The position numbers were made by a program, and so were the translations under genes. Positions 42,814 to 52,109 of a stretch of DNA of 64,000 bases are shown in pieces. Source of the stretch: Dactylococcopsis salina PCC 8305. GTDB taxonomy: Bacteria; Cyanobacteriota; Cyanobacteriia; Cyanobacteriales; Rubidibacteraceae. Location of the stretch: contig NC_019780.1 of assembly GCF_000317615.1 (NCBI RefSeq), positions 3,540,722 to 3,604,721 of the forward strand, read 5' to 3'. Each line of letters begins with the position of its first letter. Positions within the stretch are counted from its first letter, which is position 1. Below the pieces are notes generated by a model. It saw only the letters and a list, made by a program, of their open reading frames with translations, was not told the DNA's origin and did not search any database.

Positions 42814-43641
42814 TTATCGAGTGACTTTAGTGGGAAGAGAACGTCGATACATTTCGCAAAGATGAGCGACAATATCAATTAAAGTTAGACGATAATCTAA
42901 AAGAATTTCATCACTACGACCTTCGAGTTTTAAGTGTTGGGAAAACTGTTCGATTAGATTCATGTGAATTTCCATAATATGGGAAACAGAAAGGTTAGCG
43001 AAAAAGGCTCTGGTGACAAATTGATCAATTCTTGAGTTGACCTCGGTTGCATTGCTAAAGTATTCGAGTAGAATCAAACGATATTCTTCGGTTAATTCGG
43101 TGAGTAATTCTTGTTTTTCTTCACTAGAAAGATTGTTAAAAAAATCTTCAGGTTTTCGTTTATAGTACACTCCTTTATACCCAAGTCGCTCTTGTAGTTT
43201 TTCTGTTAAACGATGTTGCTTAATTGTTAAAAATTCATTAATGTGTTCAATCTCTGCTTGTGGCTTTCGATCGGGTGTCAGTTGGAGGAAATCCCTGATT
43301 GCGTCGTCGATCGCGCTAGAAGTGTCCGATAAACTTTCAAGGAAAAGATACTTTTGAGCAGGATGATAAACTAAAGCCTGATTCTCATTTGCTGAGGTTA
43401 AAATAACAGCAGGTAACAGTTTACCGTCCTGTTTTAACCGCGTCAGCATCTCTTCTAAACCTTCACACTGGTGTAAAATTAAGCAGTCGATCTGCTCAGT
43501 TTGATCCCATACGGACTCCCAGAGAGCATCGGATGAATTAAAAACGCGCAAATCATAATGATTATTGCTTAAAATCTTTTGTAGAGATTGTGCAAGATCA
43601 TCGTTGACCGTAAATAAACCAAGAAAAATTTGAGCAGACAA
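42814..43641 (-). CDS. kaiA: Circadian clock protein KaiA
   Basis: The protein stimulates KaiC autophosphorylation. The 275-residue sequence is full length: an N-terminal pseudo-receiver domain (about 1-135, QIDCLILHQCEGLEEML, lacking a phospho-acceptor Asp pattern) and the C-terminal four-helix dimer domain (RLQERLGYKGVYYKRKPEDFFNNL, FFANLSVSHIMEIHMNLIEQFSQHLKLEGRSDEILLDYRLTLIDIVAHLCEMYRRSLP). The start is TTG at 43641. It heads kaiABC and is divergent, across 108 bp, from a large histidine kinase. Confidence 0.97.
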   Translation of the reverse strand: MSAQIFLGLFTVNDDLAQSLQKILSNNHYDLRVFNSSDALWESVWDQTEQIDCLILHQCEGLEEMLTRLKQDGKLLPAVILTSANENQALVYHPAQKYLFLESLSDTSSAIDDAIRDFLQLTPDRKPQAEIEHINEFLTIKQHRLTEKLQERLGYKGVYYKRKPEDFFNNLSSEEKQELLTELTEEYRLILLEYFSNATEVNSRIDQFVTRAFFANLSVSHIMEIHMNLIEQFSQHLKLEGRSDEILLDYRLTLIDIVAHLCEMYRRSLPTKVTR

Positions 43642-43749
43642 AGTTTAAATCAGGGGTAAAAAGTATGCGACAAACATGGGGATGGTCAAGACAGAGTTTT
43701 GAGTTGTGATCAGCTTCTGTATATCCCTTTATAAAAATTTAACATTTTC

Positions 43750-46569
43750 ATGCGAACAAACAGCAGCCAGAGCCAAATAATTATGGAAGGGAAAACTCCC
43801 ATGTCCACCGTTAATCCGACGTTAGAACAATTTATCAAGTTCGTTCCCTATTGTCAGTCCCAAAATAGTCTGGAAACGATGCTTTCGTCTTTTGGGGATT
43901 ACAATCGCGACTTTCTGGTTGTTGTTAACAATAATAATATCCCCTTGGGAATCATTTCGGCGGGAACAGCTTTACGAGCCAAAACTGACAATAACTATTC
44001 TTTTCATGGGGTAACGGCTTTGTTATCTCCCGTTTCCACTGTATCAGAACAGTTAACCTTACAACAGTTACTTCCCTATTTAGAAAGAGCAGCCACAGAG
44101 GAAAAATTTTTAGTGGTGGATGCGAGGGGAAAATTGCGAGGGGAATTAGATACAGAAAGCATTTTACAAGTGCTGTTAAGAAGTCAGAAGCCATCCCCAG
44201 AAAAGAATTTTACTTCTTTATTGGATTTTTTAGATCAGTTTCCTCTCCCGTTGATGTTACAGACAAAAGAAGGGAAACTTCTCCATAAAAACAGCAGTTG
44301 GGGAGAAAAAATCTGTACACAGGCGGAAAATTGTTGTTTATTAACCCCGAAACTCTCGGAAGACGTAGAGAAGCAATGGTGTAATCTGATTTCTTCACCG
44401 TCTGTTTCTACTTCTAGGAAGGTTTCAGGAAAAAATAGTCGTTGTCCATTGTTTCCTCTAACCATGAAAGACAATCTCAATATTCCAGGGGTTTGGCAAT
44501 TTACAACTCTCAATCTTCCCAATAGTGAGTTGGGTTCTCTCTGGTTGGTTCTGGCAACAGATATTAGCGAACAGAGACAGTTATGTAAAGAGTTGGCGGC
44601 GAAAAATGCTGATTTGGTTCAGTTGAATCGTCTTAAGGATGAGTTTTTGGCTTGTATTACCCATGAGTTGAAGAGTCCACTGACAGCAATTGTTGGGTTG
44701 TCGAATTTAATGGGGGAAAAAAGCATTGGGGATTTAAATGAACGTCAACAACGGTATGTTAAACAGATTTATCAAAGTGGTCGTCAGTTGATGAATTTGG
44801 TGAATGATTTGTTGGATTTGGCGCGTTTGGAAACGGGACAGTTACAATTACATCCAGAGGTGGTGAATGTAAAACAGGTTTGCGATCGAGCCTACGAAGA
44901 AGCCAGACAACAAACGCCAGATTTTGCTCCTCAGTTTACGTTCAATTTAGAACCGAATTTAGAAACGATCATTGCGGATGAACTGCGGTTGCGTCAGATG
45001 TTGGTTCATTTGCTTGCTAACGCCCAAAAATTTACCGCAGAGGAAGGGGAAATGGGGTTAGAGGTGAACGCATGGGAAGGATGGATTGCGTTTACGGTTT
45101 GGGATACAGGAATGGGGATTCCAGAAGCCTCTCAACATTTAATTTTCCAGAAGTTTCAACAGTTAGAAGACCCAATGACGCGACAATTTTCGGGAACAGG
45201 GTTAGGATTAGTGTTAACGCAACGATTGGCGCAAGCTCACGGCGGGGATGTGTCTTTTATTTCGGAAGAGGGAAAAGGCTCTCAGTTTACGCTTTTGCTT
45301 CCTCCCACACCCGCACCGAAACCGTTTCCATCTCAGGCGCATTCCCAACAGCAAGGGGGAAAACTGGTGTTGGTGGTGGAAGCCGTGCCGCAATATTTGA
45401 AGGAAATCACAAAACAATTGCAAGAATTAGGGTATCGGGTCGCGATCGCGCGGTCAGGAACGGAAGCACTGTTAAAAGCTCGCACCTTTCAACCTTGCAC
45501 TATTTTACTAAATCCTGTGTTACCGCTTCTATCGGGTTGGGATGTCTTGACGTTAATTAAATCTCATCCGAGTAGTTGTCATCTTCCCGTTGTTGTGACT
45601 GGAACTCGTGGGGAAAAAGAAGAAGCGATGAACAATGGCGCTGATGCGTTTCTGACGTTACCAGTGGCGAAGGGAAGTCTTGAGGATGTCCTGTTGGCTT
45701 GTGCTGCACCGCGTTCCCCTTATCGTAAATGTTTGACGGTTCTCCGTCTTCATTATGCCGATCTGAATGCACCCCCGAAGCGCGATCGGATCACAGAAAT
45801 TCTCAGTAGCCCCCCAGAAACCAGCCCTAAAAATGTCAATTATCGAATTTTAGAAGCGGATGATCCCGAACAAGCGGAACTATTACAGCGAATTTGGCAT
45901 CCTGATGTCTTATTACTGACTGGTGACAACATTCCGCGTTCTTTCATTACCGCCATCAGTGAACAAGATACACTCCCCAATTTACCTCTCGTGTGTTTAG
46001 AGACGGAAAGCGCTCGATATGCTCACCAAACTGGAAAGTTATCGGTTTATCCTTGTTTAAAGCCGATTACCTCTCAACATACCCTTTGGTCAGTTTTACG
46101 GTTTGCGGCGGGTATTAGCCCCCCACCGCGCAAAACAGCGCCTTATGTGGTGGTTGCGGATGGGAAACGGTTAAATCAAAAGGTTTCGGTTTCTCCTCAT
46201 CGCGGTTCGGAGTGGTTAAATGCTTTTGTTCAGTATCTCACAACCGCAGGTTATCGGACTTCTCTTTCCCATTCTTGGGAGGAAGTCTATCAACAAGCAG
46301 AAAATCAGGGAGCAGACCTGTTATTGTTAGACTTGAAAGGGACGGAAAGCAATGCTGAAGCGATCGCAGGATTAGAGAATTTACGCTCGATCGAGCATTT
46401 ACCCATTATTGCCATTGCTCCCCCACAGCAACTGCTACAGGATGAAACCTTACATCAGCTTCTCACTGAGGTTGCCACTAAAATCTTACCCAATCATCCT
46501 CAATCTATGTTAGAACTGCTGAGGATTCTAGAAGAACAAATGGGGAATGATAACCAGTCGGTTGGGTAG
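43750..46569 (+). CDS. Hybrid histidine kinase with CBS-like, PAS-like and degenerate receiver domains
   Basis: The 939-residue protein has a CBS-like N-terminus (about 20-145, LVVVNNNNIPLGIISAG and LVVDARGKLRGEL) and a PAS-like region (about 185-290). HisKA follows with the phospho-histidine His305 in CITHELKSPLTAIVGLSNLM, then HATPase_c (LLANAQKFT, WDTGMGIP, GTGLGLVLTQRLAQAHGG). At least two receiver-like modules follow. In the first (KLVLVVEAVPQYLKEITKQL) the acceptor position reads LLNPVLPLLSGW, Asn instead of Asp; the last (LLLLDLKGTES) keeps an Asp. ATG 43801, with AAGGGA upstream, is an alternative start. Divergence from kaiA suggests shared regulation or a clock input/output role, which is inference. 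Confidence 0.85.
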   Translation: MRTNSSQSQIIMEGKTPMSTVNPTLEQFIKFVPYCQSQNSLETMLSSFGDYNRDFLVVVNNNNIPLGIISAGTALRAKTDNNYSFHGVTALLSPVSTVSEQLTLQQLLPYLERAATEEKFLVVDARGKLRGELDTESILQVLLRSQKPSPEKNFTSLLDFLDQFPLPLMLQTKEGKLLHKNSSWGEKICTQAENCCLLTPKLSEDVEKQWCNLISSPSVSTSRKVSGKNSRCPLFPLTMKDNLNIPGVWQFTTLNLPNSELGSLWLVLATDISEQRQLCKELAAKNADLVQLNRLKDEFLACITHELKSPLTAIVGLSNLMGEKSIGDLNERQQRYVKQIYQSGRQLMNLVNDLLDLARLETGQLQLHPEVVNVKQVCDRAYEEARQQTPDFAPQFTFNLEPNLETIIADELRLRQMLVHLLANAQKFTAEEGEMGLEVNAWEGWIAFTVWDTGMGIPEASQHLIFQKFQQLEDPMTRQFSGTGLGLVLTQRLAQAHGGDVSFISEEGKGSQFTLLLPPTPAPKPFPSQAHSQQQGGKLVLVVEAVPQYLKEITKQLQELGYRVAIARSGTEALLKARTFQPCTILLNPVLPLLSGWDVLTLIKSHPSSCHLPVVVTGTRGEKEEAMNNGADAFLTLPVAKGSLEDVLLACAAPRSPYRKCLTVLRLHYADLNAPPKRDRITEILSSPPETSPKNVNYRILEADDPEQAELLQRIWHPDVLLLTGDNIPRSFITAISEQDTLPNLPLVCLETESARYAHQTGKLSVYPCLKPITSQHTLWSVLRFAAGISPPPRKTAPYVVVADGKRLNQKVSVSPHRGSEWLNAFVQYLTTAGYRTSLSHSWEEVYQQAENQGADLLLLDLKGTESNAEAIAGLENLRSIEHLPIIAIAPPQQLLQDETLHQLLTEVATKILPNHPQSMLELLRILEEQMGNDNQSVG

Positions 46570-46775
46570 AGACGTTCCATGGCACGTCTCCAAGGGAAAC
46601 CCAACCTTTTAGAGTGACCAGTGATCAGTGATCAGTGATCAGTAAACAGTGAATAGTAAGCAATTAATTCGTAACAGATTGTAAGCTACTAAGTAACTGA
46701 TTAGATCAAGCACAACTGGTGACTGGTCACTGATTGCTGTTGGGTTTGGTTACCTCCACCCAACCTACAATAGAC
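46559..46775. repeat. Repeat block after the histidine kinase
   Basis: It has a GGTTGGGT element with a one-mismatch copy of the 22-bp palindrome (46569-46590), a GATCAGTGATCAGT array, then a 72-bp unique core (46648-46719) that recurs exactly inverted at 58259-58330. An inverted GGTTGGGT-family element closes it (about 46738-46768). Confidence 0.85.
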
Positions 46776-46841
46776 TCATCGCTAAAGTTAGTGGCAAACT
46801 CTGAATTTTGCCTTTTGCTGTGATTTACATTACTAGATAAG

Positions 46842-47102
46842 CTAACGATAAATACTTTTACGATGTCCAACTTTAACAATCTCTATAGTTAGGACGCTGG
46901 GAAATACCGAATAAACTACCCTATAATTTCCTATTCTGATACGGTAAGTATTCTCAGTTCCCTTCAGCTTTTTACTGCTTCTAGGGTGTGGATTTTCAGC
47001 TAAAACTGCTACTGCCTCAAGAATTTTAGATATTATTGTCTTATCAAGTTTTTTGATCTCTTTTTTAGCAGATTGTTTCCACTCAATTTTATATAGAGCC
47101 AT
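46842..47102 (-). CDS. RelE/ParE-family toxin
   Basis: The 86-residue basic protein has the RelE fold pattern: YKIEWKQSAKKEIKKLDKTIISKILEAVAVLAENPHPRSSKKLKGTENTYRIRIGNYRVVYSVFPSVLTIEIVKVGHRKSIY, with the conserved R-x-G-x-Y-R-V-x-Y core and C-terminal GHRxxxY. Such toxins cleave mRNA on the ribosome. It overlaps the antitoxin gene by 14 bp. Full length and apparently intact. Confidence 0.92.
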   Translation of the reverse strand: MALYKIEWKQSAKKEIKKLDKTIISKILEAVAVLAENPHPRSSKKLKGTENTYRIRIGNYRVVYSVFPSVLTIEIVKVGHRKSIYR

Positions 47103-47295
47103 CTTCCTTTAATTCAGCGATCAAATCTTGATGAGAGGTAGTCGGTTCTTCCCTTCTTTCAGCCACAGCTGCTAAATCTTCTATGTCCTCGATTAATTCT
47201 TCAAACTCAGAGATTGGTAAGATGACAGATTTTTTTTCGCCTCGTTGATCTGTAATATATTCTGGGTGAAGATCATGTAATCCAATCATCGTCAA
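47089..47295 (-). CDS. RelB/Phd-type antitoxin
   Basis: The 68-residue acidic protein has HPEYITDQRGEKKSVILPISEFEELIEDIEDLAAV, the Phd/YefM-like antitoxin pattern, and a disordered acidic tail that would block the toxin (TSHQDLIAELKEDGS). It precedes and overlaps the RelE-type toxin. Its N-terminus is shorter than classical Phd. The spacer upstream (47296-47478) is 183 bp with no other feature recognised. Confidence 0.87.
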   Translation of the reverse strand: MTMIGLHDLHPEYITDQRGEKKSVILPISEFEELIEDIEDLAAVAERREEPTTSHQDLIAELKEDGSI

Positions 47296-47478
47296 TACCT
47301 CCTCTAACTTGTTGTCTGATTAACAATCATTAACATAGTACCATCTTCCTAAGCCCAATTTTCCAAGACAATTAGCAGATCAAAATCACTTTGTGGAGTG
47401 ACGGGTAGGATAAACGTCTGGGGAAACCCCAGACACCACTCCCTGATGAAGTAAGATTAAGCAACTTGCATTCCAAAA

Positions 47479-49158
47479 CTAGGAATGAGAAACCATAGTT
47501 TCCCCAGATTGGACAATTCTTAAACCTTCTTTTAGAGCATTTAAACGAGAATCCATCCAATTTTGATCCGCAATTAAACCCGCAACTCCTAAAGTTTCGA
47601 GACGGCTTTTTACTTTTCCAGTTGCGCCAACAATTATCACTTCTCGTCCCGCATCGATCGCTTCTTGAATGGCATTTTCTAAGGTTAAAGAAGAAGTTAC
47701 ACCTAACACGGGAACTTCCCCTAAATCCACAATTAAAACATCATAATTCTCGATCGCGCGGTGTTCTCTGGAAATCGCTTTTGCTACGCCAAAAATCATC
47801 GGACCACTGAGATGGAATAATAAAACGCGCCCATTGGCAGCATCTAAAACTTTGCTTTCTTCAGGAGAAAGAACAATTTGATCATCAGCATCAGTAATGG
47901 CTTTAACGGAATTCGATTGTAATTGGGAGAGTCGATCGATGGTGAGAATATTAGCAATAAATAATCCCACAGCAACGGCAATCATTAAGTCAACAAATAC
48001 CGTTAATAAGACCACACCATAAACAATTCCCGCAGCTTTCCAGGAAATTTTGTGAACTCGTTTCAGGAATCCCCAATCAATAATATTAATTCCCACTTTT
48101 AAGACAATTCCCGCTAAAACCGATAAAGGAATCCCAGAGGTTAAAGGAGCAGCCCATAAAACAATAATTAACAGAATTAAAGCACGAGTAATGCCAGATA
48201 AAGCCGTTCGTCCTCCTGCTTGAATATTAACCACAGTTGGCGTTGTTGCGCCTGAACCAGCAATTCCCCCACATAATCCTGTAATAATATTTGCGATTCC
48301 TTGACCGACTAATTCTTTATTTGATTTGTGTTCTTGTCGAGTTAAACCATCAGAAACCACGCAAGTTAATAAGCAATCGATCGAACCGACTGTTCCTAAA
48401 ATAATGGCATTAACAAACATTAACCGTAAATTTTCACCGCTAAATGTCGGCATCTGTAACTGAGGTAAACCTGGCGTAATTTCCCCAATTGTGCCAATGG
48501 TTCTGATTTCTACCCCATTTAAAAGAAACATTGAAACCAATGTTCCAATGATGAGAGCGATTAATTGTGGTGGAACAATATTTTTCCATCGAGAGGGATA
48601 TAAAAAGAGAATTACTAAGGTAATGATTCCCAAAAGTGTCTCCCAAGGATTCAGATTTGCAATTAACATGGGAAGATTTTTAATCACCCCAATTGCTCCT
48701 CCTTTTGGGGTTTCTTGTCCTAAAAACGGTGCTAGTTGTACAAAAATTAAAATTACCCCAATGCCAGTCATAAAACCTGAAATGACATTATAGGGAAGCA
48801 TGGTAATATAACGCCCTAAGCGCAACACCCCAAAGAGAATCTGAAACCCTCCCGCCATCATCACTACGGTAAAAGCCATCGCTAAACCCGTTTCAGGATG
48901 ACTAGCGGTTAATTCAGCAATTACAGCCGTTACAATTACTGTCATTGGACCGGTTGGTTCAGAAATTAGACTGGGCGCACCACCAAATAAAGCGGCGAAA
49001 AACCCCACTAAAATTGCTCCCCACAAACCAGCAGCCGCACCAGCGCCAGAAGCAATCCCAAACGCTAACGCCATGGGTAAAGCGACTACCGCAGTCGTGA
49101 TTCCTCCGAGAATGTCGCCTCTAAGGTTACGAAAATGGATGGTATTCGTAATTTTCAT
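47479..49158 (-). CDS. bicA: SulP-family anion transporter, BicA-like bicarbonate uptake
   Basis: The 559-residue protein opens ITNTIHFRNLRGDILGGITTAVVALPMALAFGIASGAGAAAGLWGAILVGFFAALFGG, strikingly like BicA of Synechococcus PCC 7002. A membrane domain of 10-14 helices follows (about 15-410), then a cytosolic STAS domain (about 430-550, GRVLLFHLSGPMIFGVAKAISREH). BicA is a Na+-dependent low-affinity, high-flux bicarbonate transporter feeding the CO2-concentrating mechanism. Sulfate transport by a paralogue is the alternative. The symbol is given because similarity covers both domains. No other CCM gene is nearby. Confidence 0.85.
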   Translation of the reverse strand: MKITNTIHFRNLRGDILGGITTAVVALPMALAFGIASGAGAAAGLWGAILVGFFAALFGGAPSLISEPTGPMTVIVTAVIAELTASHPETGLAMAFTVVMMAGGFQILFGVLRLGRYITMLPYNVISGFMTGIGVILIFVQLAPFLGQETPKGGAIGVIKNLPMLIANLNPWETLLGIITLVILFLYPSRWKNIVPPQLIALIIGTLVSMFLLNGVEIRTIGTIGEITPGLPQLQMPTFSGENLRLMFVNAIILGTVGSIDCLLTCVVSDGLTRQEHKSNKELVGQGIANIITGLCGGIAGSGATTPTVVNIQAGGRTALSGITRALILLIIVLWAAPLTSGIPLSVLAGIVLKVGINIIDWGFLKRVHKISWKAAGIVYGVVLLTVFVDLMIAVAVGLFIANILTIDRLSQLQSNSVKAITDADDQIVLSPEESKVLDAANGRVLLFHLSGPMIFGVAKAISREHRAIENYDVLIVDLGEVPVLGVTSSLTLENAIQEAIDAGREVIIVGATGKVKSRLETLGVAGLIADQNWMDSRLNALKEGLRIVQSGETMVSHS

Positions 49159-49589
49159 TTAATATAGTTCTCCTCTGTCTAGAGTCGATTTTATTTTCCT
49201 AACGAGATAACAATACAAGAATTTGGGGACTGATTAATACCTGTGAGGCGTTACTAAATTGGTCTATGTTGGGTTTCGTCAACTTCACCCATAAAGCGTG
49301 ACCAGTGATCAGGAATCAGTAAATTATAGTCGTTCCAATTCACTTCTGTAGTGCAGCCATCTTGGCTGCTACTAGAGAGCAAGATGCTCCCACTACCTTT
49401 AAGCTGCTGTTTTTGATTTGGAATCACTATAATAATGAATCAATCTTTCACTTTTACTGACTAATTAAGTTTGAGAACTACTGGTCACTGGTCACTGGTC
49501 ACTGGTCACTGATTGTTGTTGGGTTTCGTCTCCTTCACCCAACCTACACCTACGGTTGGGCTTCGTCTCCTTCACCCAACCTACAAGAA
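49159..49589. repeat. Repeat-rich spacer upstream of bicA
   Basis: This 431-bp spacer shows no supportable gene. It contains a GTTGGGTTTCGTC...TTCACCC element (about 49267-49290), an inverted AGTGCAGCCATCTTGGCTGCTAC stretch (about 49352-49374, stem GCAGCCA/TGGCTGC), an ACTGGTCACTG array (49482-49511) and two further GTTGGGTTTCGTC elements (49518-49587). Confidence 0.65.
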
Positions 49590-49778
49590 CTAATCATCTG
49601 GGAATTGCCAACAAGCAATTTGTTGGATATTTTTGCTTTCACATTGAATACAGGTGGCATCTTCTTGGGAATCTACCCATTCCTCTCCACAGTCTCGACA
49701 GTGACAGAACAGGTTGTTTTGATTCGCAACTTGGATTTTTCGTTGCCATTGTTGGATTAATGGATCATTCTTACTCAT
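49590..49778 (-). CDS. Small zinc-ribbon protein, cyanobacterial
   Basis: The 62-residue protein [20 protein letters not shown]... has [10 protein letters not shown] and CIQC, two CxxC pairs separated by about 15 residues that can bind one zinc, then ACWQFPDD at the end. The frame is open further upstream, but only this part reads as protein and its start is just outside ccsB. I recall similar small cyanobacterial proteins, with no known role. Its start is 68 bp from the divergent ccsB start. Confidence 0.75.
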   Translation of the reverse strand: MSKNDPLIQQWQRKIQVANQNNLFCHCRDCGEEWVDSQEDATCIQCESKNIQQIACWQFPDD

Positions 49779-49846
49779 GGTTCGATCGGGTAAAGGTAAA
49801 ATGGGATACTGGAGAACACAAAAGACTTTTTTTAATAAAAATCGTA

Positions 49847-50839
49847 ATGGATTTAATTGCGCTACAACATAAACTTGATAATATTTCGTTCTTGGTGCTG
49901 TTTCTGACCATGTTAATTTACTGGGTGGGAACTGCTTTTCGTAACTTGTCTTTCCTTCAGCCCTTGGGAACAGCAGGAATGGCAATTGGCAATTTCTGCA
50001 TCGCGGGTTTATTGACCGCACGTTGGCTGGAAGCTGGTTATTTTCCCATTAGTAATTTGTATGAGTCGCTGTTTTTTCTCGCTTGGGGTGTAACGGCGGT
50101 TCATTTACTGGTGGAGTTAAACACTCAAAATTCTTTACTTGGTGTTTTTAGTGCGCCCTTAGCCATGAGTATCACCGCGTTTGCGGCTTTGAGTCTTCCC
50201 CCAGAAATGCAGTCCTCTGAACCTTTAGTTCCTGCTTTAAAGTCCAATTGGTTGATGATGCACGTTAGTGTAATGATGTTGAGTTATGCGACTTTGATGG
50301 TGGGGTCTCTCCTCGCGATCGCGTTTTTAATTGTGACGAAAGGAAATTCGGTTGCCCTACAAGGAAGTTCTTTTGGCACAGGAAACGATCGCATCCGTGC
50401 CATCAAAAATCAAAATCACTTAGCAACAGTGAGCAATACTGGCAGTGACAACCACACTCAAACCGCAGTTTTAGAGAAATCAGAAACCACAACCGAGACT
50501 CAGCTATCCCCTCAACGGTTGAACTTAGCCCAAACCTTAGACAATCTCAGCTACCGTGTCATTGGTTTAGGGTTTCCGTTACTCACCATTGGCATTATTG
50601 CTGGTGCAGTTTGGGCAAATGAGGCTTGGGGGTCTTATTGGAGTTGGGACCCGAAAGAAACTTGGGCGTTGATTACTTGGTTAGTTTTTGCTGCCTATCT
50701 TCACGCCAGAATTACCAAAGGATGGCAAGGAAAACGACCTGCAATTTTAGCCAGTACAGGATTTGTGGTGGTTTGGATTTGTTATTTAGGGGTAAATTTA
50801 TTGGGGCAAGGTTTACATTCCTACGGTTGGTTTTTCTAA
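49847..50839 (+). CDS. ccsB: Cytochrome c biogenesis protein CcsB (ResC/CcsA type)
   Basis: With its partner (ResB/Ccs1) this integral membrane protein exports and attaches haem to c-type cytochromes in the thylakoid lumen (system II). The 330-residue form starts [15 protein letters not shown]. An extension to 49556 lies in the divergent spacer and repeats and is rejected. The haem-handling motif [28 protein letters not shown] near the C-terminus is diagnostic. A variable hydrophilic loop (about 155-230) separates the N- and C-terminal membrane helices. The partner gene is not in the window. Confidence 0.95.
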   Translation: MDLIALQHKLDNISFLVLFLTMLIYWVGTAFRNLSFLQPLGTAGMAIGNFCIAGLLTARWLEAGYFPISNLYESLFFLAWGVTAVHLLVELNTQNSLLGVFSAPLAMSITAFAALSLPPEMQSSEPLVPALKSNWLMMHVSVMMLSYATLMVGSLLAIAFLIVTKGNSVALQGSSFGTGNDRIRAIKNQNHLATVSNTGSDNHTQTAVLEKSETTTETQLSPQRLNLAQTLDNLSYRVIGLGFPLLTIGIIAGAVWANEAWGSYWSWDPKETWALITWLVFAAYLHARITKGWQGKRPAILASTGFVVVWICYLGVNLLGQGLHSYGWFF

Positions 50840-51131
50840 GTAATAAAACCTGATCAGGTTAGCCCCCTAACCCCCAATATTGGGGGAACGTAGAACGTAG
50901 GTTGGGTGGAGTTTACGAAACCCAACCTTTCAGTGACCAGTGACCAGTGATCAGTGACCAGTGATCAGTGACCAATGATCAGTGACCAGTGATCAGTGGC
51001 CAGTGACCAGTGAACAAATAACAAATAACGAATAACAAATAACAAATAACAAATAACAAATAACAAATAACGAATAACAAATAACGAATAACAAATAACG
51101 AATAACAAATAACGAAATTTGGATAGTTAAG
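50840..51131. repeat. Composite repeat block between ccsB and tilS
   Basis: It has a C-run/G-run palindrome (AACCCCCAATATTGGGGG, about 50868), a GGTTGGGT...GAAACCCAACC element (about 50898-50926), AGTGACCAGTGATCAGTGACC units (50934-51013) and AACAAATAACGAATAAC units (51014-51115). The last two are reverse complements of the families after nth, in the same order relative to the GGTTGGGT element. Confidence 0.85.
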
Positions 51132-52109
51132 ATGAATTGGACAGACTATCACGGGAGATTACATAAAACTCTCCGTCAAAGACGGTTACTCCCGAAACAA
51201 TCTCGTTTATTAGTCGCTGTGTCTGGCGGACAGGATTCTCTCTCTCTCTTACAGTTATTGTCTGATTTAAAACCAAAATGGGAGTGGGATTTAGCAGTTG
51301 CACATTGTGATCATCGCTGGTCGATCGATGCGGGAATGGCGGATCATGTGGAGACAATTGTCGAACGTTTAGGGATGACTTTTTTTCGGATCACCGCAGA
51401 AACTCCAGTGGAAGCAACGGAAGCTAGTGCGCGATCGTGGCGGTATCAAGTGCTGAGAAACTGTTGCGAAGAAAATGATTATGATTATGTTGTTACGGGT
51501 CACACTAGCACCGATCGAGCGGAAACCCTGCTTTATAATTTAATCAGAGGAAGTGGTAGTGATGGGTTACAGGCGTTAACTTGGGAAAGACCCCTCACCG
51601 CAAACATCAATCTTGTGCGTCCCTTGCTTAACTTTTCTCGTGAGGAAACGGAACAATTTTGTGAACAAATGCAACTTCCAATCTGGAAAGATATCGCCAA
51701 TGATAATCTCAACTATGCCAGAAATCGTCTCCGCAAACAAATTTTTCCCCAACTCAAAGCACATTTTAACCCACAAGTAGAAATCGCGCTTTCTCAAACC
51801 GCAGACGTTTTACAAGCAGAAACAGCCTATCTTCAGCAACTCGCCACCGAATTATATGAAAAGGCGTATCATTCAAAACAATCTTTGTGTCGTGAACCTC
51901 TAAAAACCGCACCAGTGGCTTTACAACGAAGAGTAATGCGCTTATTTTGGCACACTTATTTTAAGAATACGCACGCTCCCAGCTTCCAACAAATCGAAGA
52001 ATTAACCGCTTTAATTGATGCTCCCAACCGCAGTCAAACTTCATCCTTTCCCAAAAACATTTATGCTGTCGTTGAATCTGATTTGATCAGTTTTAAATCA
52101 TTCGTTTAA
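51132..52109 (+). CDS. tilS: tRNA(Ile)-lysidine synthase
   Basis: The enzyme converts C34 of tRNA-Ile(CAU) to lysidine with ATP and lysine, so the tRNA reads AUA. The 325-residue protein has the PP-loop VAVSGGQDSLSLLQLL, AVAHCDHRW, VVTGHTSTDRAETLLYNLIRGSG and the RNRLRKQIFPQL segment. It is shorter than enterobacterial TilS because the C-terminal domain is reduced, as is common in cyanobacteria. It ends in a 4-bp overlap with the convergent hmpF. Confidence 0.96.
   Translation: MNWTDYHGRLHKTLRQRRLLPKQSRLLVAVSGGQDSLSLLQLLSDLKPKWEWDLAVAHCDHRWSIDAGMADHVETIVERLGMTFFRITAETPVEATEASARSWRYQVLRNCCEENDYDYVVTGHTSTDRAETLLYNLIRGSGSDGLQALTWERPLTANINLVRPLLNFSREETEQFCEQMQLPIWKDIANDNLNYARNRLRKQIFPQLKAHFNPQVEIALSQTADVLQAETAYLQQLATELYEKAYHSKQSLCREPLKTAPVALQRRVMRLFWHTYFKNTHAPSFQQIEELTALIDAPNRSQTSSFPKNIYAVVESDLISFKSFV

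Noticed and set aside
45072..45560. 162-residue alternate-frame ORF inside the histidine kinase gene
   Set aside because: It is a shadow of the kinase ATPase region, which has clear N, G1 and G2 box motifs in the main frame.
49556..49846. N-terminal extension of ccsB
   Set aside because: It runs through intergenic repeats and the opposing zinc-ribbon gene; [10 protein letters not shown] is a more natural start for the family.
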